DNA of 42,100 nt. Origin: Bacteroidota bacterium. GTDB lineage: Bacteria > Bacteroidota > Bacteroidia > Bacteroidales > NBLH01. Both the position numbers and the translations under genes were made by a program. Shown in pieces: positions 25,656 to 34,430 of the stretch (position 1 is its first letter; every line of letters starts with the position of its first letter). Where the stretch lies: assembly GCA_025361565.1 (NCBI GenBank), contig JANYKN010000095.1:1-42100 (forward strand), read 5' to 3'. Under the pieces are notes generated by a model that saw only the letters and a list, made by a program, of their open reading frames with translations, was not told the origin of the DNA and ran no database searches.

Positions 25656-26381
25656 TTACAAACTCAAAAACACCATACCCAAACCTGACAGAAATATGGT
25701 TCCACCTGCCAATGCATGGCTATAGGGTTCAATTTTTTTTAGGTTTAATTTGTTAAGGCCAAAAATGGTCAGAAAAACGATGCTTGTCATGGTGCCAATG
25801 GTTACAACTCCAAATGCACTGGTTACCAAAAAAAGTGATGAATAATTTACACTTGCTGCCGGATACATCAGGATTGGGATTAAAGGTTCACAAGGCCCAA
25901 GCACAAAAATGGTAAATAAAATCCATGGAGTAAGATTGGCTGTTTTTGCTTCTTCATGAATATGTGTATGTCCATGAAAATGCATGTGTTGATGTGAATG
26001 CGTATGACCTTCGGGGTGATAATGCAAATGAGTATGTGGTTTTTTACGATAAGCCTTCTTTAATCCCCAAATCATATAACCAAGCCCGAATGCTATAAAT
26101 AACCAGGCAGCCAAATTACCGCGCACGGATTCAAAAATTTGGAGTTTATTCACCGCAATTCCCAACATAATACCTACCAAACCAATAAGAACCGAACTTG
26201 CAACATGACCAAATCCAGAAAGCACGGTAACCCAAAAGGTTTTTTTGTTCGACCATTTACCAGCTTTATTCATCATAATAAATGGTAGATAATGATCTGG
26301 GCCAAGGATTGTATGAATAAAACCAATACTGGTAGCCGTAACAATCAAAATTACAAGTTCATTATTCATAAGATTAAGCAT
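25656..26381 (-). CDS. Putative nickel/cobalt transporter, His-rich loop
   Basis: The 241-residue protein has about six membrane helices, with GFIHTILGPDHYLP at residues 20-33 (His and Asp-His in the first helix, as in NiCoT/NicO/UreH-type metal transporters). A cytoplasmic or periplasmic loop at 116-142 holds 13 histidines, and FVLGPCEPLIPILMYPA follows in a later helix. The TauE/SafE-like and UreH-like families share this outline, so the exact family is uncertain. Placement right after hypB, which is also His-rich, makes nickel uptake or export for the hydrogenase the best guess. The start could be Met1 or Met5. Confidence 0.7.
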   Translation of the reverse strand: MLNLMNNELVILIVTATSIGFIHTILGPDHYLPFIMMNKAGKWSNKKTFWVTVLSGFGHVASSVLIGLVGIMLGIAVNKLQIFESVRGNLAAWLFIAFGLGYMIWGLKKAYRKKPHTHLHYHPEGHTHSHQHMHFHGHTHIHEEAKTANLTPWILFTIFVLGPCEPLIPILMYPAASVNYSSLFLVTSAFGVVTIGTMTSIVFLTIFGLNKLNLKKIEPYSHALAGGTIFLSGLGMVFLSL

Positions 26382-26702
26382 TTGAATCAGAACAAGAAAG
26401 AATACTAAAAATTGAGATTTAAAGATATATATTTATATCACAAAGTGAATATGTTGAAATCTATTTAGATTGATTATAAACAGATTATAATATCAATGGC
26501 TTATTAATGTTGAATCCGATAGATTTCGCAAAAAATAACTATATATATAGGCAATCCTTGAGGTTAAGGTTCATCAACAAAGTATAAACAATTGAAATTC
26601 AATAATATTTTCTTTTCAATTCTTGACATAGTCCATTATCTAATATGAAAATCTTATTCTAATTTTATTCAATATTTTTTTTCACCAACTCGGACGTGAC
26701 CA
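26382..26702. other. Divergent intergenic region, no gene seen
   Basis: About 320 bp of very AT-rich DNA between the putative nickel transporter and the DUF3108 gene, which diverge. It should contain promoters for both. No clear box, hairpin or known metal-regulator operator was identified. Confidence 0.5.
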
Positions 26703-27506
26703 ATGAAATTACTTATTCAATTTATGTTTATTTCGATAATATTTATTAATCCAGCTAAATCTCAATGTCATTTGCAAAACACAACTTTCCAAGAAGGAGA
26801 AAAATTGAAATATACAGTTTACTACAATTTTAAATTTATTTGGCTCGAAATAGCTGATATTGAGTTATCAACAAGCAAAATAGATTATTCCAATCAAAAT
26901 GCCATCAAACTTTATAGCACATGGAAAACAAGATTAAAATACAATTGGATAATGAATGTGGATGATAAATATGAAGCCATAATTGATAAAGACAGTATTA
27001 TTCCATATACCTACAACCAAAAAATAAAGGAAGATAAATATGTAAGTAATTTAAAATATATTTACTCTGAAAATGGATATTTACTTCATATTTGGATCGA
27101 AAATTTAAAATCAATCGAAAACCCTCAAATTATTGCAATTAACAATTGCATTTTTGATTTATTGACCTCAATTTATTATATCCGTAACATCAATTATTCC
27201 GATTATTACCCGAATCAAAAAATTCCGTATAGTGCAGTATTAGGTGATAAAATTAAAAAATTGGAAATTAAATATATTGGAAAGGAGACTATTCAAACTC
27301 ACAACGATAAATCATTTAATTGCCTTAAAATAAAACCGGCAATTGCTGAAACAGAAATGTTTAAAGGTGGAAATGACAAACTTACTGTTTGGTTCAGTAA
27401 CGATAAAAATCAACTACCAATAATGGCTGAAGCGGAATTGTTTATAGGTTCAGTTAAGGTAATTCTTAATACTTACGAGGGATTACGATATCCAATTAAC
27501 CATTAA
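26703..27506 (+). CDS. Exported DUF3108 protein
   Basis: The 267-residue protein has a signal peptide (hydrophobic residues 3-16, cleavage near AKSQC) and the N-terminal FQEGEKLKYTVYYNFKFIWLEIADIELST start that is characteristic of DUF3108. The C-terminal part (FKGGNDKLTVWFSNDKNQLPIMAEAEL) also fits. Such proteins are predicted to be periplasmic beta-rich proteins with unknown function. It converges with the CrtZ-like gene, and the two genes share a hairpin at 27519-27569. Confidence 0.85.
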   Translation: MKLLIQFMFISIIFINPAKSQCHLQNTTFQEGEKLKYTVYYNFKFIWLEIADIELSTSKIDYSNQNAIKLYSTWKTRLKYNWIMNVDDKYEAIIDKDSIIPYTYNQKIKEDKYVSNLKYIYSENGYLLHIWIENLKSIENPQIIAINNCIFDLLTSIYYIRNINYSDYYPNQKIPYSAVLGDKIKKLEIKYIGKETIQTHNDKSFNCLKIKPAIAETEMFKGGNDKLTVWFSNDKNQLPIMAEAELFIGSVKVILNTYEGLRYPINH

Positions 27507-27518
27507 TTTAAAAAAAAC

Positions 27519-27569
27519 AACTTGAAATCATTTTTTAACTATTCCGAATGTTTTTTTCGATTTCAAGTT
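27519..27569 (-). terminator. Terminator in the DUF3108/crtZ convergent gap
   Basis: Arms AACTTGAAATC (27519-27529) and GATTTCAAGTT (27559-27569) pair perfectly over 11 bp around a 29-nt loop. The crtZ stop codon lies in the loop. On the minus strand the stem is followed by TGTTTTTTTTAAAT, a good T tract for ending crtZ transcription. It might also slow plus-strand readthrough from the DUF3108 gene. Confidence 0.65.
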
Positions 27570-28020
27570 TCAAAAACTTATAAGGAAAAATTAAAAGCCC
27601 AAAACATTCGCCATCTCCTTTTCCAAGATGTTTGTGGTGCATCCCGTGCGCACGCCTAAGCGCACGAATGTATGTATTTCGCCACTTTTTAAACCAATTT
27701 AAGCGTTGATGGAAAACTACTTCGTGGAAAACAAAATAAGCAAAACCATAAACGGTTATTCCTATGGCAATGGAAAAAAGAATTGGATCTTGAAATATAC
27801 TTCCCAAAATATACATTACCATGGAGGGAAAGGCAAATATCACAAAAAACCAATCGTTCTTTTCAAAAAACGAATCCGATTTTTTATAGGTTGGTAAATG
27901 GTGATCTGCATGCAAATACCACAAAAAACCGTGCATCAGATATTTATGGGCCAACCAAGCCACGCCTTCCATGATGATAAAGGTTACGAAAATTATTGTA
28001 AAAATGATATACCAAATCAT
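27535..28020 (-). CDS. crtZ: Beta-carotene hydroxylase-like membrane di-iron protein
   Basis: The 161-residue protein belongs to the fatty acid hydroxylase/sterol desaturase superfamily and best resembles CrtZ, which adds 3-hydroxyl groups to beta-carotene rings. Histidine clusters for the di-iron site are visible: H25, H30, H37, H40 and H41 (AHKYLMHGFLWYLHADHH), then FHEVVFH and AHGMHHKH. Three to four hydrophobic segments place it in the membrane. It follows the SRPBCC gene by 5 bp on the same strand. No other carotenoid genes are in the window, so the substrate is inferred from family only. Confidence 0.82.
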   Translation of the reverse strand: MIWYIIFTIIFVTFIIMEGVAWLAHKYLMHGFLWYLHADHHLPTYKKSDSFFEKNDWFFVIFAFPSMVMYILGSIFQDPILFSIAIGITVYGFAYFVFHEVVFHQRLNWFKKWRNTYIRALRRAHGMHHKHLGKGDGECFGLLIFPYKFLKLEIEKNIRNS

Positions 28021-28025
28021 CTCAA

Positions 28026-28502
28026 TTAACTAAATATTTCAATCATTTTATTAAAACGGAAAGTAAAGATATTTAATAGTTCTTTTTTGATAAAAATCGA
28101 ATTTGCCAAACGCCCAAAAATACCAAATGGAATTTTATAACTTACTTTATCCGTCATTAAAACCCCTAATTCATTCACTTCGAAAAAATGTTCATGGTGC
28201 CACATTTTATAAGGGCCAAACCGTTGTTCGTCAACAAAGTATTTATGCTCTTTGACATGAGTAATCTCCGTAACCCAATTTGTTTTTATACCCGATAAAA
28301 TCCCAATTCTATAACTAATGATTTGTCCTTCGTACATGCTATCTATTTGGCCAGAGGTAACCATAAAACTCATATTGCCTAGTGTCATTTTTGCCAAATT
28401 ATCTGGAGCGGAAAAAAATTCCCATGCCTTATCCATATTGATAGGCAATTGCTGTTGCGATGTTAAAGTATAAATTCCTGAATGTCTTTTAATAGTTATC
28501 AT
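28026..28502 (-). CDS. SRPBCC-family ligand-binding protein
   Basis: The 158-residue protein has the START/SRPBCC pattern: YTLTSQQQLPINMDKAWEFFSAPDNLAKMT at the start and a C-terminal helix after TDKVSYKIPFGIFG. These proteins bind hydrophobic ligands or act as small enzymes. An upstream in-frame Met at 28565 adds 21 residues with no family similarity; the Met at 28502 (MITIKRHSGIYTL) begins right before the domain and is preferred. It is co-transcribed with the CrtZ-like gene, 5 bp away, so a role in carotenoid or lipid handling is possible but not shown. Confidence 0.8.
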   Translation of the reverse strand: MITIKRHSGIYTLTSQQQLPINMDKAWEFFSAPDNLAKMTLGNMSFMVTSGQIDSMYEGQIISYRIGILSGIKTNWVTEITHVKEHKYFVDEQRFGPYKMWHHEHFFEVNELGVLMTDKVSYKIPFGIFGRLANSIFIKKELLNIFTFRFNKMIEIFS

Positions 28503-28686
28503 AAAATGTATTTGTTGTTTTAACAATTCAAAGTTAAACTTTGTTCGATTTAATATTCGATGCATTTCAAATAACCAAGAACTATCGCTGTAAAGCAGAT
28601 ATTCTAATTACTTAGGGCTAAATCTAGAATGATTATAAATTACCAACAGATTATCCCATTTGACGATTGACAGCTATATTTTTAAT

Positions 28687-28694
28687 TATTTTTG
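28687..28694 (+). promoter_or_regulatory. -7 promoter box ahead of the GGGtGRT operon
   Basis: TATTTTTG matches the TAnnTTTG -7 consensus of Bacteroidota. An ATTG at 28666-28669 lies 17 bp upstream and could serve as -33 element. The leader to the ATG at 28729 would be about 28 nt, which supports that start over an upstream in-frame Met at 28660. Confidence 0.5.
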
Positions 28695-28728
28695 CATCAA
28701 AATCAAATTTACACTAAAATTAATCATT

Positions 28729-29418
28729 ATGTTTACACATGAAGTTGAAGGCATGATGTGCGTCGCTAAAGGTGCAAATCATGGCTCTGCCCCTATTCCA
28801 CAGGAAGGAAAATGGGTAAAATCAAGAGAGATTAAAGACATTTCAGGCCTAACCCATGGCGTGGGATGGTGCGCTCCACAACAAGGTGCGTGCAAACTTA
28901 CATTAAATGTGAAAGAAGGTATTATCAAAGAAGCTTTGGTAGAAACCATTGGTTGTACAGGAATGACCCACTCTGCTGCCATGGCTGCCGAAATCCTACC
29001 TGAAAAAACCATTCTTGAAGCATTGAATACCGACTTGGTTTGCGATGCAATCAATACCGCCATGCGCGAACTGTTTCTTCAAATTGTTTACGGTCGCACG
29101 CAAACTGCTTTTTCCGAAGGCGGACTGCCTATTGGTGCAGGTCTTGAAGATTTAGGGAAAGGATTAAGAGGAGTAACCGGAACTATGTATGGCACATCGG
29201 CAAAAGGACCAAGATATTTAGAAATAGCCGAAGGTTATGTTACCAAATTGGGATTGAACGAAGACAGCGAAATTATTGGCTATGAATTTATCAGCCTGGG
29301 AAGAATGATGGATATGATTAAAACCGGCATGGACGCAAACGAAGCGATTAAAAAAGCTTCGGGCAAATATGGCCGCATGGAAGACGCAGTTAAAATTATT
29401 GACCCACGTAAAGAATAG
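28729..29418 (+). CDS. NifU/IscU-like iron-sulfur scaffold protein paired with GGGtGRT protein
   Basis: The 229-residue cytosolic protein resembles the NifU_N/IscU scaffold fold (LTLNVKEGIIKEALVETIGCTGMTHSAAMAAEIL). Cysteines C11, C48, C55, C76 and C105 are present, with C76 in GCTG at the place of a scaffold cysteine. It is longer than IscU (about 130 residues), with an extra C-terminal part ending in KYGRMEDAVKIIDPRKE. The start at 28729 is chosen because an upstream Met (28660) lies before the promoter box and adds unrelated residues. It is followed after 12 bp, with an AGGAGG site, by the GGGtGRT gene; the pair is an operon. The role is unknown; Fe-S binding is inferred. Confidence 0.8.
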   Translation: MFTHEVEGMMCVAKGANHGSAPIPQEGKWVKSREIKDISGLTHGVGWCAPQQGACKLTLNVKEGIIKEALVETIGCTGMTHSAAMAAEILPEKTILEALNTDLVCDAINTAMRELFLQIVYGRTQTAFSEGGLPIGAGLEDLGKGLRGVTGTMYGTSAKGPRYLEIAEGYVTKLGLNEDSEIIGYEFISLGRMMDMIKTGMDANEAIKKASGKYGRMEDAVKIIDPRKE

Positions 29419-29430
29419 GAGGAATAAATC

Positions 29431-30423
29431 ATGTCATTATTTGAGAGTTACGACAGACGAATAAAACAGATAAACAAAGTATTGGGCAATTATGGTATTT
29501 TGTCCATTGAAGAAGCAAAGAAAATTTGCGATGCCAAAAATGTTGATGTTTACCAAATTGTTAAAGACATTCAGCCCATTGCTTTTGAAAACGCGATGTG
29601 GGCTTATATTACAGGAGCAGCCATTTCCATCAAAACAGGTCAGACCAATGCCGCTGAAATTGCATCCACTTTGGGCATTGGACTTCAAGCATTTTGCATA
29701 CCAGGTTCAGTTGCAGATGACCGAAAAGTAGGTATTGGACACGGAAACCTAGCCGCCATGCTATTAAGGGAAGAAACAAAATGTTTTGCTTTCCTCGCCG
29801 GGCATGAGTCATTTGCCGCTGCCGAAGGTGCCATTGGTATTGCCAAGTCTGCAAACAGAGTAAGGACTGAACCACTCAGGGTTATTTTAAATGGTTTGGG
29901 AAAAGATGCTGCTATGATTATTGCCCGTATCAATGGATTTACTTATGTGCAGACAGAATTTGACTATTACACAAGTGAGTTAAAAGTAGTTAGGCGCATT
30001 GCTTATTCTAAAGGCGACAAAGCAAAAGTAAATTGCTATGGTGCAGATGATGTTCGCGAAGGAGTTGCAATCATGCACAGCGAGGGAGTTGATGTATCCA
30101 TTACAGGAAATTCTACCAACCCAACCCGTTTTCAGCATCCGGTTGCAGGAACCTATAAAAAAGAATGCATCGAACAAGGCAAAAAGTACTTTTCGGTTGC
30201 TTCTGGAGGTGGAACAGGAAGAACATTGCATCCTGACAATATGGGTGCAGGCCCTGCCTCTTATGGAATGACAGATACAATGGGACGCATGCATTCCGAT
30301 GCACAATTTGCCGGTTCATCATCGGTACCTGCCCATGTTGAAATGATGGGTTTGATTGGAATGGGAAACAATCCAATGGTTGGAGCTTCAGTAGCAGTCG
30401 CGGTTGCTTTATCGCAGGCTTAA
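29431..30423 (+). CDS. GGGtGRT protein (uncharacterised conserved family)
   Basis: The 330-residue cytosolic protein contains GGGTGRT at residues 259-265, the motif that names this family. Other conserved-looking stretches are GIGHGNLAAMLLREETKCFAFLAGHESFAAAEGAIGIAK, HPVAGTYKKECI, and the glycine-rich C-terminus (GMGNNPMVGASVAVAVALSQA). There is no membrane segment. Glycine-rich loops suggest nucleotide, cofactor or phosphate binding, but no activity is known. The partner gene upstream encodes an IscU-like protein, so a metal-cluster-dependent enzyme and its dedicated scaffold is a reasonable hypothesis. A strong terminator follows, so the operon has two genes. Confidence 0.88.
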   Translation: MSLFESYDRRIKQINKVLGNYGILSIEEAKKICDAKNVDVYQIVKDIQPIAFENAMWAYITGAAISIKTGQTNAAEIASTLGIGLQAFCIPGSVADDRKVGIGHGNLAAMLLREETKCFAFLAGHESFAAAEGAIGIAKSANRVRTEPLRVILNGLGKDAAMIIARINGFTYVQTEFDYYTSELKVVRRIAYSKGDKAKVNCYGADDVREGVAIMHSEGVDVSITGNSTNPTRFQHPVAGTYKKECIEQGKKYFSVASGGGTGRTLHPDNMGAGPASYGMTDTMGRMHSDAQFAGSSSVPAHVEMMGLIGMGNNPMVGASVAVAVALSQA

Positions 30424-30439
30424 ATTATATTTTTCTTAT

Positions 30440-30472
30440 AAAGGTGAAACCTTTTTTAAAGGTTTCACCTTT
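30440..30472 (+). terminator. Intrinsic terminator after the GGGtGRT gene
   Basis: AAAGGTGAAACC (30440-30451) and GGTTTCACCTTT (30461-30472) form a perfect 12-bp stem with a 9-nt loop, ending in TTTATTTAT. It lies 17 bp after the stop and before the phosphatase gene, so the latter probably has separate transcription. Confidence 0.9.
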
Positions 30473-30491
30473 ATTTATGTACTTTTAAACC

Positions 30492-31124
30492 ATGACAAAA
30501 ACAGAAATATACATTGTCCGCCATGGACAAACGGAATGGAATATTGAAAAAAGATACCAGGGAAGCGGAGATTCTCCTTTGACAGAAAGAGGTATCAATC
30601 AAGCAAAAGCATTGAACGAATATCTTAAAGATATTAAATTTGATTGCATTTATTCAAGCCCATCCAACAGGGCAAAGCATACTGCACAATTAGTGACAGG
30701 AAAACCACTATCTGAAATCATTACAATCGACGATTTTCGGGAAATTGGACTGGGTAAATGGGAAGGAAAATTATATAGTGAGATGGAAAATGAAAGCTCA
30801 GAATTGTACAACGGGTTCTGGAATGCCCCACATTTATATAAGCCTAAAGATTCTGAATCCTTTACCGATTTAACAAACCGAACTTTCCCTGCCTTTTTAT
30901 CCATAGTTAAACAAAACACAGGGAAAAGGATATTGATAGTGAGCCATGCAGCGGCATCCATGAGTATTTTAAACAAAATCGAAAACCGTCCGCTCGAGAA
31001 ATTCTGGGAAAAAATGTTACATCAAACTAGTGTAAGCCTTGTAGAAATGATTGACGAAAAATTCAATGTTTTGAAGTATGGTGATACTACTCACTTAAAG
31101 AATTTTGAACAAAATGGATTCTGA
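30492..31124 (+). CDS. Histidine phosphatase family protein
   Basis: The 210-residue cytosolic phosphatase has the phosphohistidine motif VRHGQTEWN (H11), a second-half His in IVSHAAA (about residue 153), and the acidic FREIGLGKWEGK segment. This is the GpmB/CobC/PhoE-like branch. Members remove phosphate from small molecules such as alpha-ribazole phosphate, 3-phosphoglycerate or nucleotides; the substrate cannot be told from the sequence. No cobalamin genes are nearby. It stands alone between a terminator and the RAYT gene. Confidence 0.88.
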   Translation: MTKTEIYIVRHGQTEWNIEKRYQGSGDSPLTERGINQAKALNEYLKDIKFDCIYSSPSNRAKHTAQLVTGKPLSEIITIDDFREIGLGKWEGKLYSEMENESSELYNGFWNAPHLYKPKDSESFTDLTNRTFPAFLSIVKQNTGKRILIVSHAAASMSILNKIENRPLEKFWEKMLHQTSVSLVEMIDEKFNVLKYGDTTHLKNFEQNGF

Positions 31125-31182
31125 TTACTAATGCTTTTACCAATAAACATTAATAGATAAGCAAAATTGATTCAATCATTTT

Positions 31183-31200
31183 TTGTATATTTGTATACAA
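31183..31200. promoter_or_regulatory. Promoter with overlapping palindrome ahead of the RAYT gene
   Basis: TTGTATATTTGTATACAA is a perfect palindrome (7-bp arms around TTTG). It contains TATATTTG (31186-31193), which fits the TAnnTTTG -7 box. A protein bound to the dyad would block the promoter of the transposase gene, whose preferred ATG is 11 bp downstream. Confidence 0.5.
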
Positions 31201-31211
31201 ATGAAATTCAA

Positions 31212-31769
31212 ATGGCAGACAAATTCAAAATAAAGGATAATGATAAATCTTACTTTATTACATTGGCAACTGTTGGTTGGGTAAATGTTTTCACCAAAAA
31301 AGAACAGAAATTGCTGATGATTGATTCGTTAAACGATTTCAAAAAAAACAAAGGCATTGAAATTTATGCATATTGCTTGATGTCCAATCATTTGCATATG
31401 ATTTGTCGGGCAAAAGAAGGCTTTGATTTATCCACTATAATCAAAGATTTAAAAAAGCGAACCTCAAAATCTATTATTAAAGAAATTAAGGAAGGCAAAG
31501 AAAAACGAAAAAGTTGGTTGCTTGAAATATTCAGCAAAGCTTTTGATCATTTGTCACCCATTCAAAAATACAAGGTTTGGCAAGGAAGCAACCATGCCAT
31601 ACTTCTTTACAGTGATGAATTTTTATTCGAAAAATTGAATATTATCCACAATGATCCTGTTGATGAAATGGTTGTGGACAAATCTACTGATTATATTTTC
31701 AGTTCTGCAAGAAATTATGCAGATATGAAAGGGGTGCTGGATGTGACAGTTTTGAAGCATTTGCCGTAA
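31212..31769 (+). CDS. RAYT/IS200-like Y1 transposase
   Basis: The 185-residue protein is a REP-associated tyrosine transposase of the Y1_Tnp (HUH) family. It has YFITLATVGWVNVFTKKE near the N-terminus, the metal-binding HLHMI motif in YCLMSNHLHMI, and a tyrosine in FSSARNYAD near the C-terminus as nucleophile candidate. The longer frame from 31167 is rejected because its start lies upstream of the promoter/palindrome; the ATG at 31212 (MADKFKIKD) fits the family. Such single-copy transposases process REP-like hairpins. Candidate REP-like hairpins in the window are at 13435-13529. No IS ends or target duplication were seen around the gene. Confidence 0.85.
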   Translation: MADKFKIKDNDKSYFITLATVGWVNVFTKKEQKLLMIDSLNDFKKNKGIEIYAYCLMSNHLHMICRAKEGFDLSTIIKDLKKRTSKSIIKEIKEGKEKRKSWLLEIFSKAFDHLSPIQKYKVWQGSNHAILLYSDEFLFEKLNIIHNDPVDEMVVDKSTDYIFSSARNYADMKGVLDVTVLKHLP

Positions 31770-31878
31770 AGTTAATCTGCAATTGATACTAAAGCTGAAA
31801 TTTTTCAATAAGATTCCATTTTAATAAAAGTTTAACAAAACTTAACTTTCGTTATGATCGCTTAACGATGTTTAGATA

Positions 31879-31974
31879 TACTTTTGTCTCAGAGATAAAC
31901 ACAAAAGATTTTTTTTTCATAACAGGTTAGGTTTAGGTTTGAAACTGCTCAAGAAATTGGGCAGTTTTTTTTTT
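31879..31974 (+). ncRNA. Candidate small RNA between RAYT gene and enolase
   Basis: A TACTTTTG -7 box (31879-31886) is followed about 55 bp later by an intrinsic terminator (31942-31974), with no open reading frame of useful size between. A transcript would start near 31893 and be about 80 nt long, containing AACAGGTTAGGTTTAGGTTT before the hairpin. The nearest upstream gene ends 110 bp before the box, so the terminator is not obviously its own. No match to a known RNA family is claimed. Confidence 0.35.
31942..31974 (+). terminator. Intrinsic terminator with ten-T tail
   Basis: AAACTGCTC (31942-31950) pairs with GGGCAGTTT (31959-31967) over 9 bp including one G-U pair and an 8-nt loop, and runs into a tract of ten T (31965-31974). 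It ends the candidate small RNA or, less likely, a long RAYT transcript. Confidence 0.85.
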
Positions 31975-32006
31975 GCATCTACTAAAACGAAGTTTAGATC
32001 AAAAAA

Positions 32007-32024
32007 AGCCGGTATTACCCGGCT
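32007..32024 (-). terminator. Intrinsic terminator after enolase
   Basis: On the minus strand AGCCGG-GTAATA-CCGGCT is followed by TTTTTTGAT. The arms lie at 32007-32012 and 32019-32024, 26 bp beyond the enolase stop. It faces the plus-strand terminator at 31942-31974. Confidence 0.8.
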
Positions 32025-32049
32025 CTTCAAATATCAAAAATCTATTGAG

Positions 32050-33354
<1,305 letters not shown>

Positions 33355-33696
33355 TTATTTATTTGACATATAACGAATTACTTCAATATTCTGAACCGAA
33401 ATCAAACCTGCCGATTTTGATTTATCAAACATTTTTTTTACGATTTCAACAAATAGCTCAATTTTTTCTTCAGTGTCGATTATCTCAATTTTTACAGGTA
33501 AATCAGACGATAATTCAAATAATTTTGCTGAATGTATCTGGCTGTTAGCTCCAAATGACATAATTCCCCGCAAAACTGTTGCTCCTGCTAAATTTGATTT
33601 TTTTGCTGCATACACTATTGCTTCATAAAGTGGTCGGTGATTATATTTTTCAAGATCACCAGTGTAGATGCATAAAATTTTGGTTTCTCCAATCAT
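33355..33696 (-). CDS. DUF190 family protein
   Basis: The 113-residue protein matches the DUF190 pattern: ILCIYTGDLEKYNHRPLYEAIVYAAKKSNLAGATVLRGIMSFG, followed by ELSSDLPVKIEIIDTEEKIELFVEIV. The fold resembles PII-like regulators. DUF190 genes often sit beside crcB, and here crcB lies about 700 bp upstream on the same strand, separated by one opposite-strand gene. A link to fluoride or ion efflux is therefore possible. It directly precedes enolase, which fluoride inhibits, by 30 bp. Confidence 0.85.
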   Translation of the reverse strand: MIGETKILCIYTGDLEKYNHRPLYEAIVYAAKKSNLAGATVLRGIMSFGANSQIHSAKLFELSSDLPVKIEIIDTEEKIELFVEIVKKMFDKSKSAGLISVQNIEVIRYMSNK

Positions 33697-33969
33697 TTTG
33701 TTCTAATGACAAAAGTGCAAAGACAAAAGTTTAAAAATAAAAACAAAAGTACGAAGATAAAAGAATATAAAATATGCTTTTTTTGATTTTAAAATGAGAA
33801 GTGGTTAAAATATTCTCTTTTTAATAACGTTGATATATTATTATTCTGTGGAAATAGATTTCACATTTATGTCACAAAAACAATCAACTTATTCATGATT
33901 GTTCATATATTTTGGCTCTATTGTAAGGAGCAAATTTCTAAACTAATTTTTTTTCCCATAGAAAAATCT

Positions 33970-33977
33970 TAATTTTG
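33970..33977 (+). promoter_or_regulatory. -7 promoter box of the small membrane protein gene
   Basis: TAATTTTG matches TAnnTTTG. A transcript starting about 7 bp later leaves a leader of only about 9 nt before the ATG at 33993, which favours that ATG over the TTG at 33975 inside the promoter box. Confidence 0.4.
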
Positions 33978-33992
33978 CCTATATTTTTAGTT

Positions 33993-34349
33993 ATGATAAA
34001 AGGTATTGGATTTGGTATTGGATTTATTTTTGGATTGATAATTGCCATTGGGGCTTTAATACTGCTTTTTTTTCTTACCATATCGATTATAAAACTTTTT
34101 ATGCGTCGTAACTTCTCTGTGGGATTATTTAGAGATTACCAAAAAGAGCTTCTGAAAAAAGAAAACTTTGAAGAATTATCGGAAGTAATCATAATTATTG
34201 AAAAATTGAAAAAAAATAAAAAACCAGGAGAAGTCCTTAAAAATTATAAGATTAAGATTGAAAGCTATTTCTATTGGAAACCTGACAGTGAAGGAGGAGA
34301 ACGCTTAACTTATAAATTTGACAAATATATTATCAGAAACAAAAACTAA
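33993..34349 (+). CDS. Small membrane protein of unknown function
   Basis: The 118-residue protein starts with one long or two short membrane helices (about residues 3-32, rich in Gly, Ile and Leu), followed by a basic cytoplasmic part with RRNFSVGLFRDYQKELLKKENFEELSEVIIIIEKLKKNKKPGEVLKNYKIKIE that could be helical. No known family is recognised. The ATG at 33993 is preferred to TTG 33975, which lies in a promoter box. It interrupts the crcB-DUF190-enolase series on the opposite strand and has its own promoter, so it may be an insertion relative to related genomes. Confidence 0.6.
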   Translation: MIKGIGFGIGFIFGLIIAIGALILLFFLTISIIKLFMRRNFSVGLFRDYQKELLKKENFEELSEVIIIIEKLKKNKKPGEVLKNYKIKIESYFYWKPDSEGGERLTYKFDKYIIRNKN

Positions 34350-34430
34350 GCTTTTCAAGAAAAGATTTATCTGTAAAATCAGACATGGATTTCATTTCCT
34401 AAATCATTCCATGACTAACAATCATTATCC

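Noticed and set aside
31167-31211. Upstream start for the RAYT gene
   Set aside because: The 15 extra residues are encoded across the promoter box and palindrome; the ATG at 31212 begins the conserved domain.
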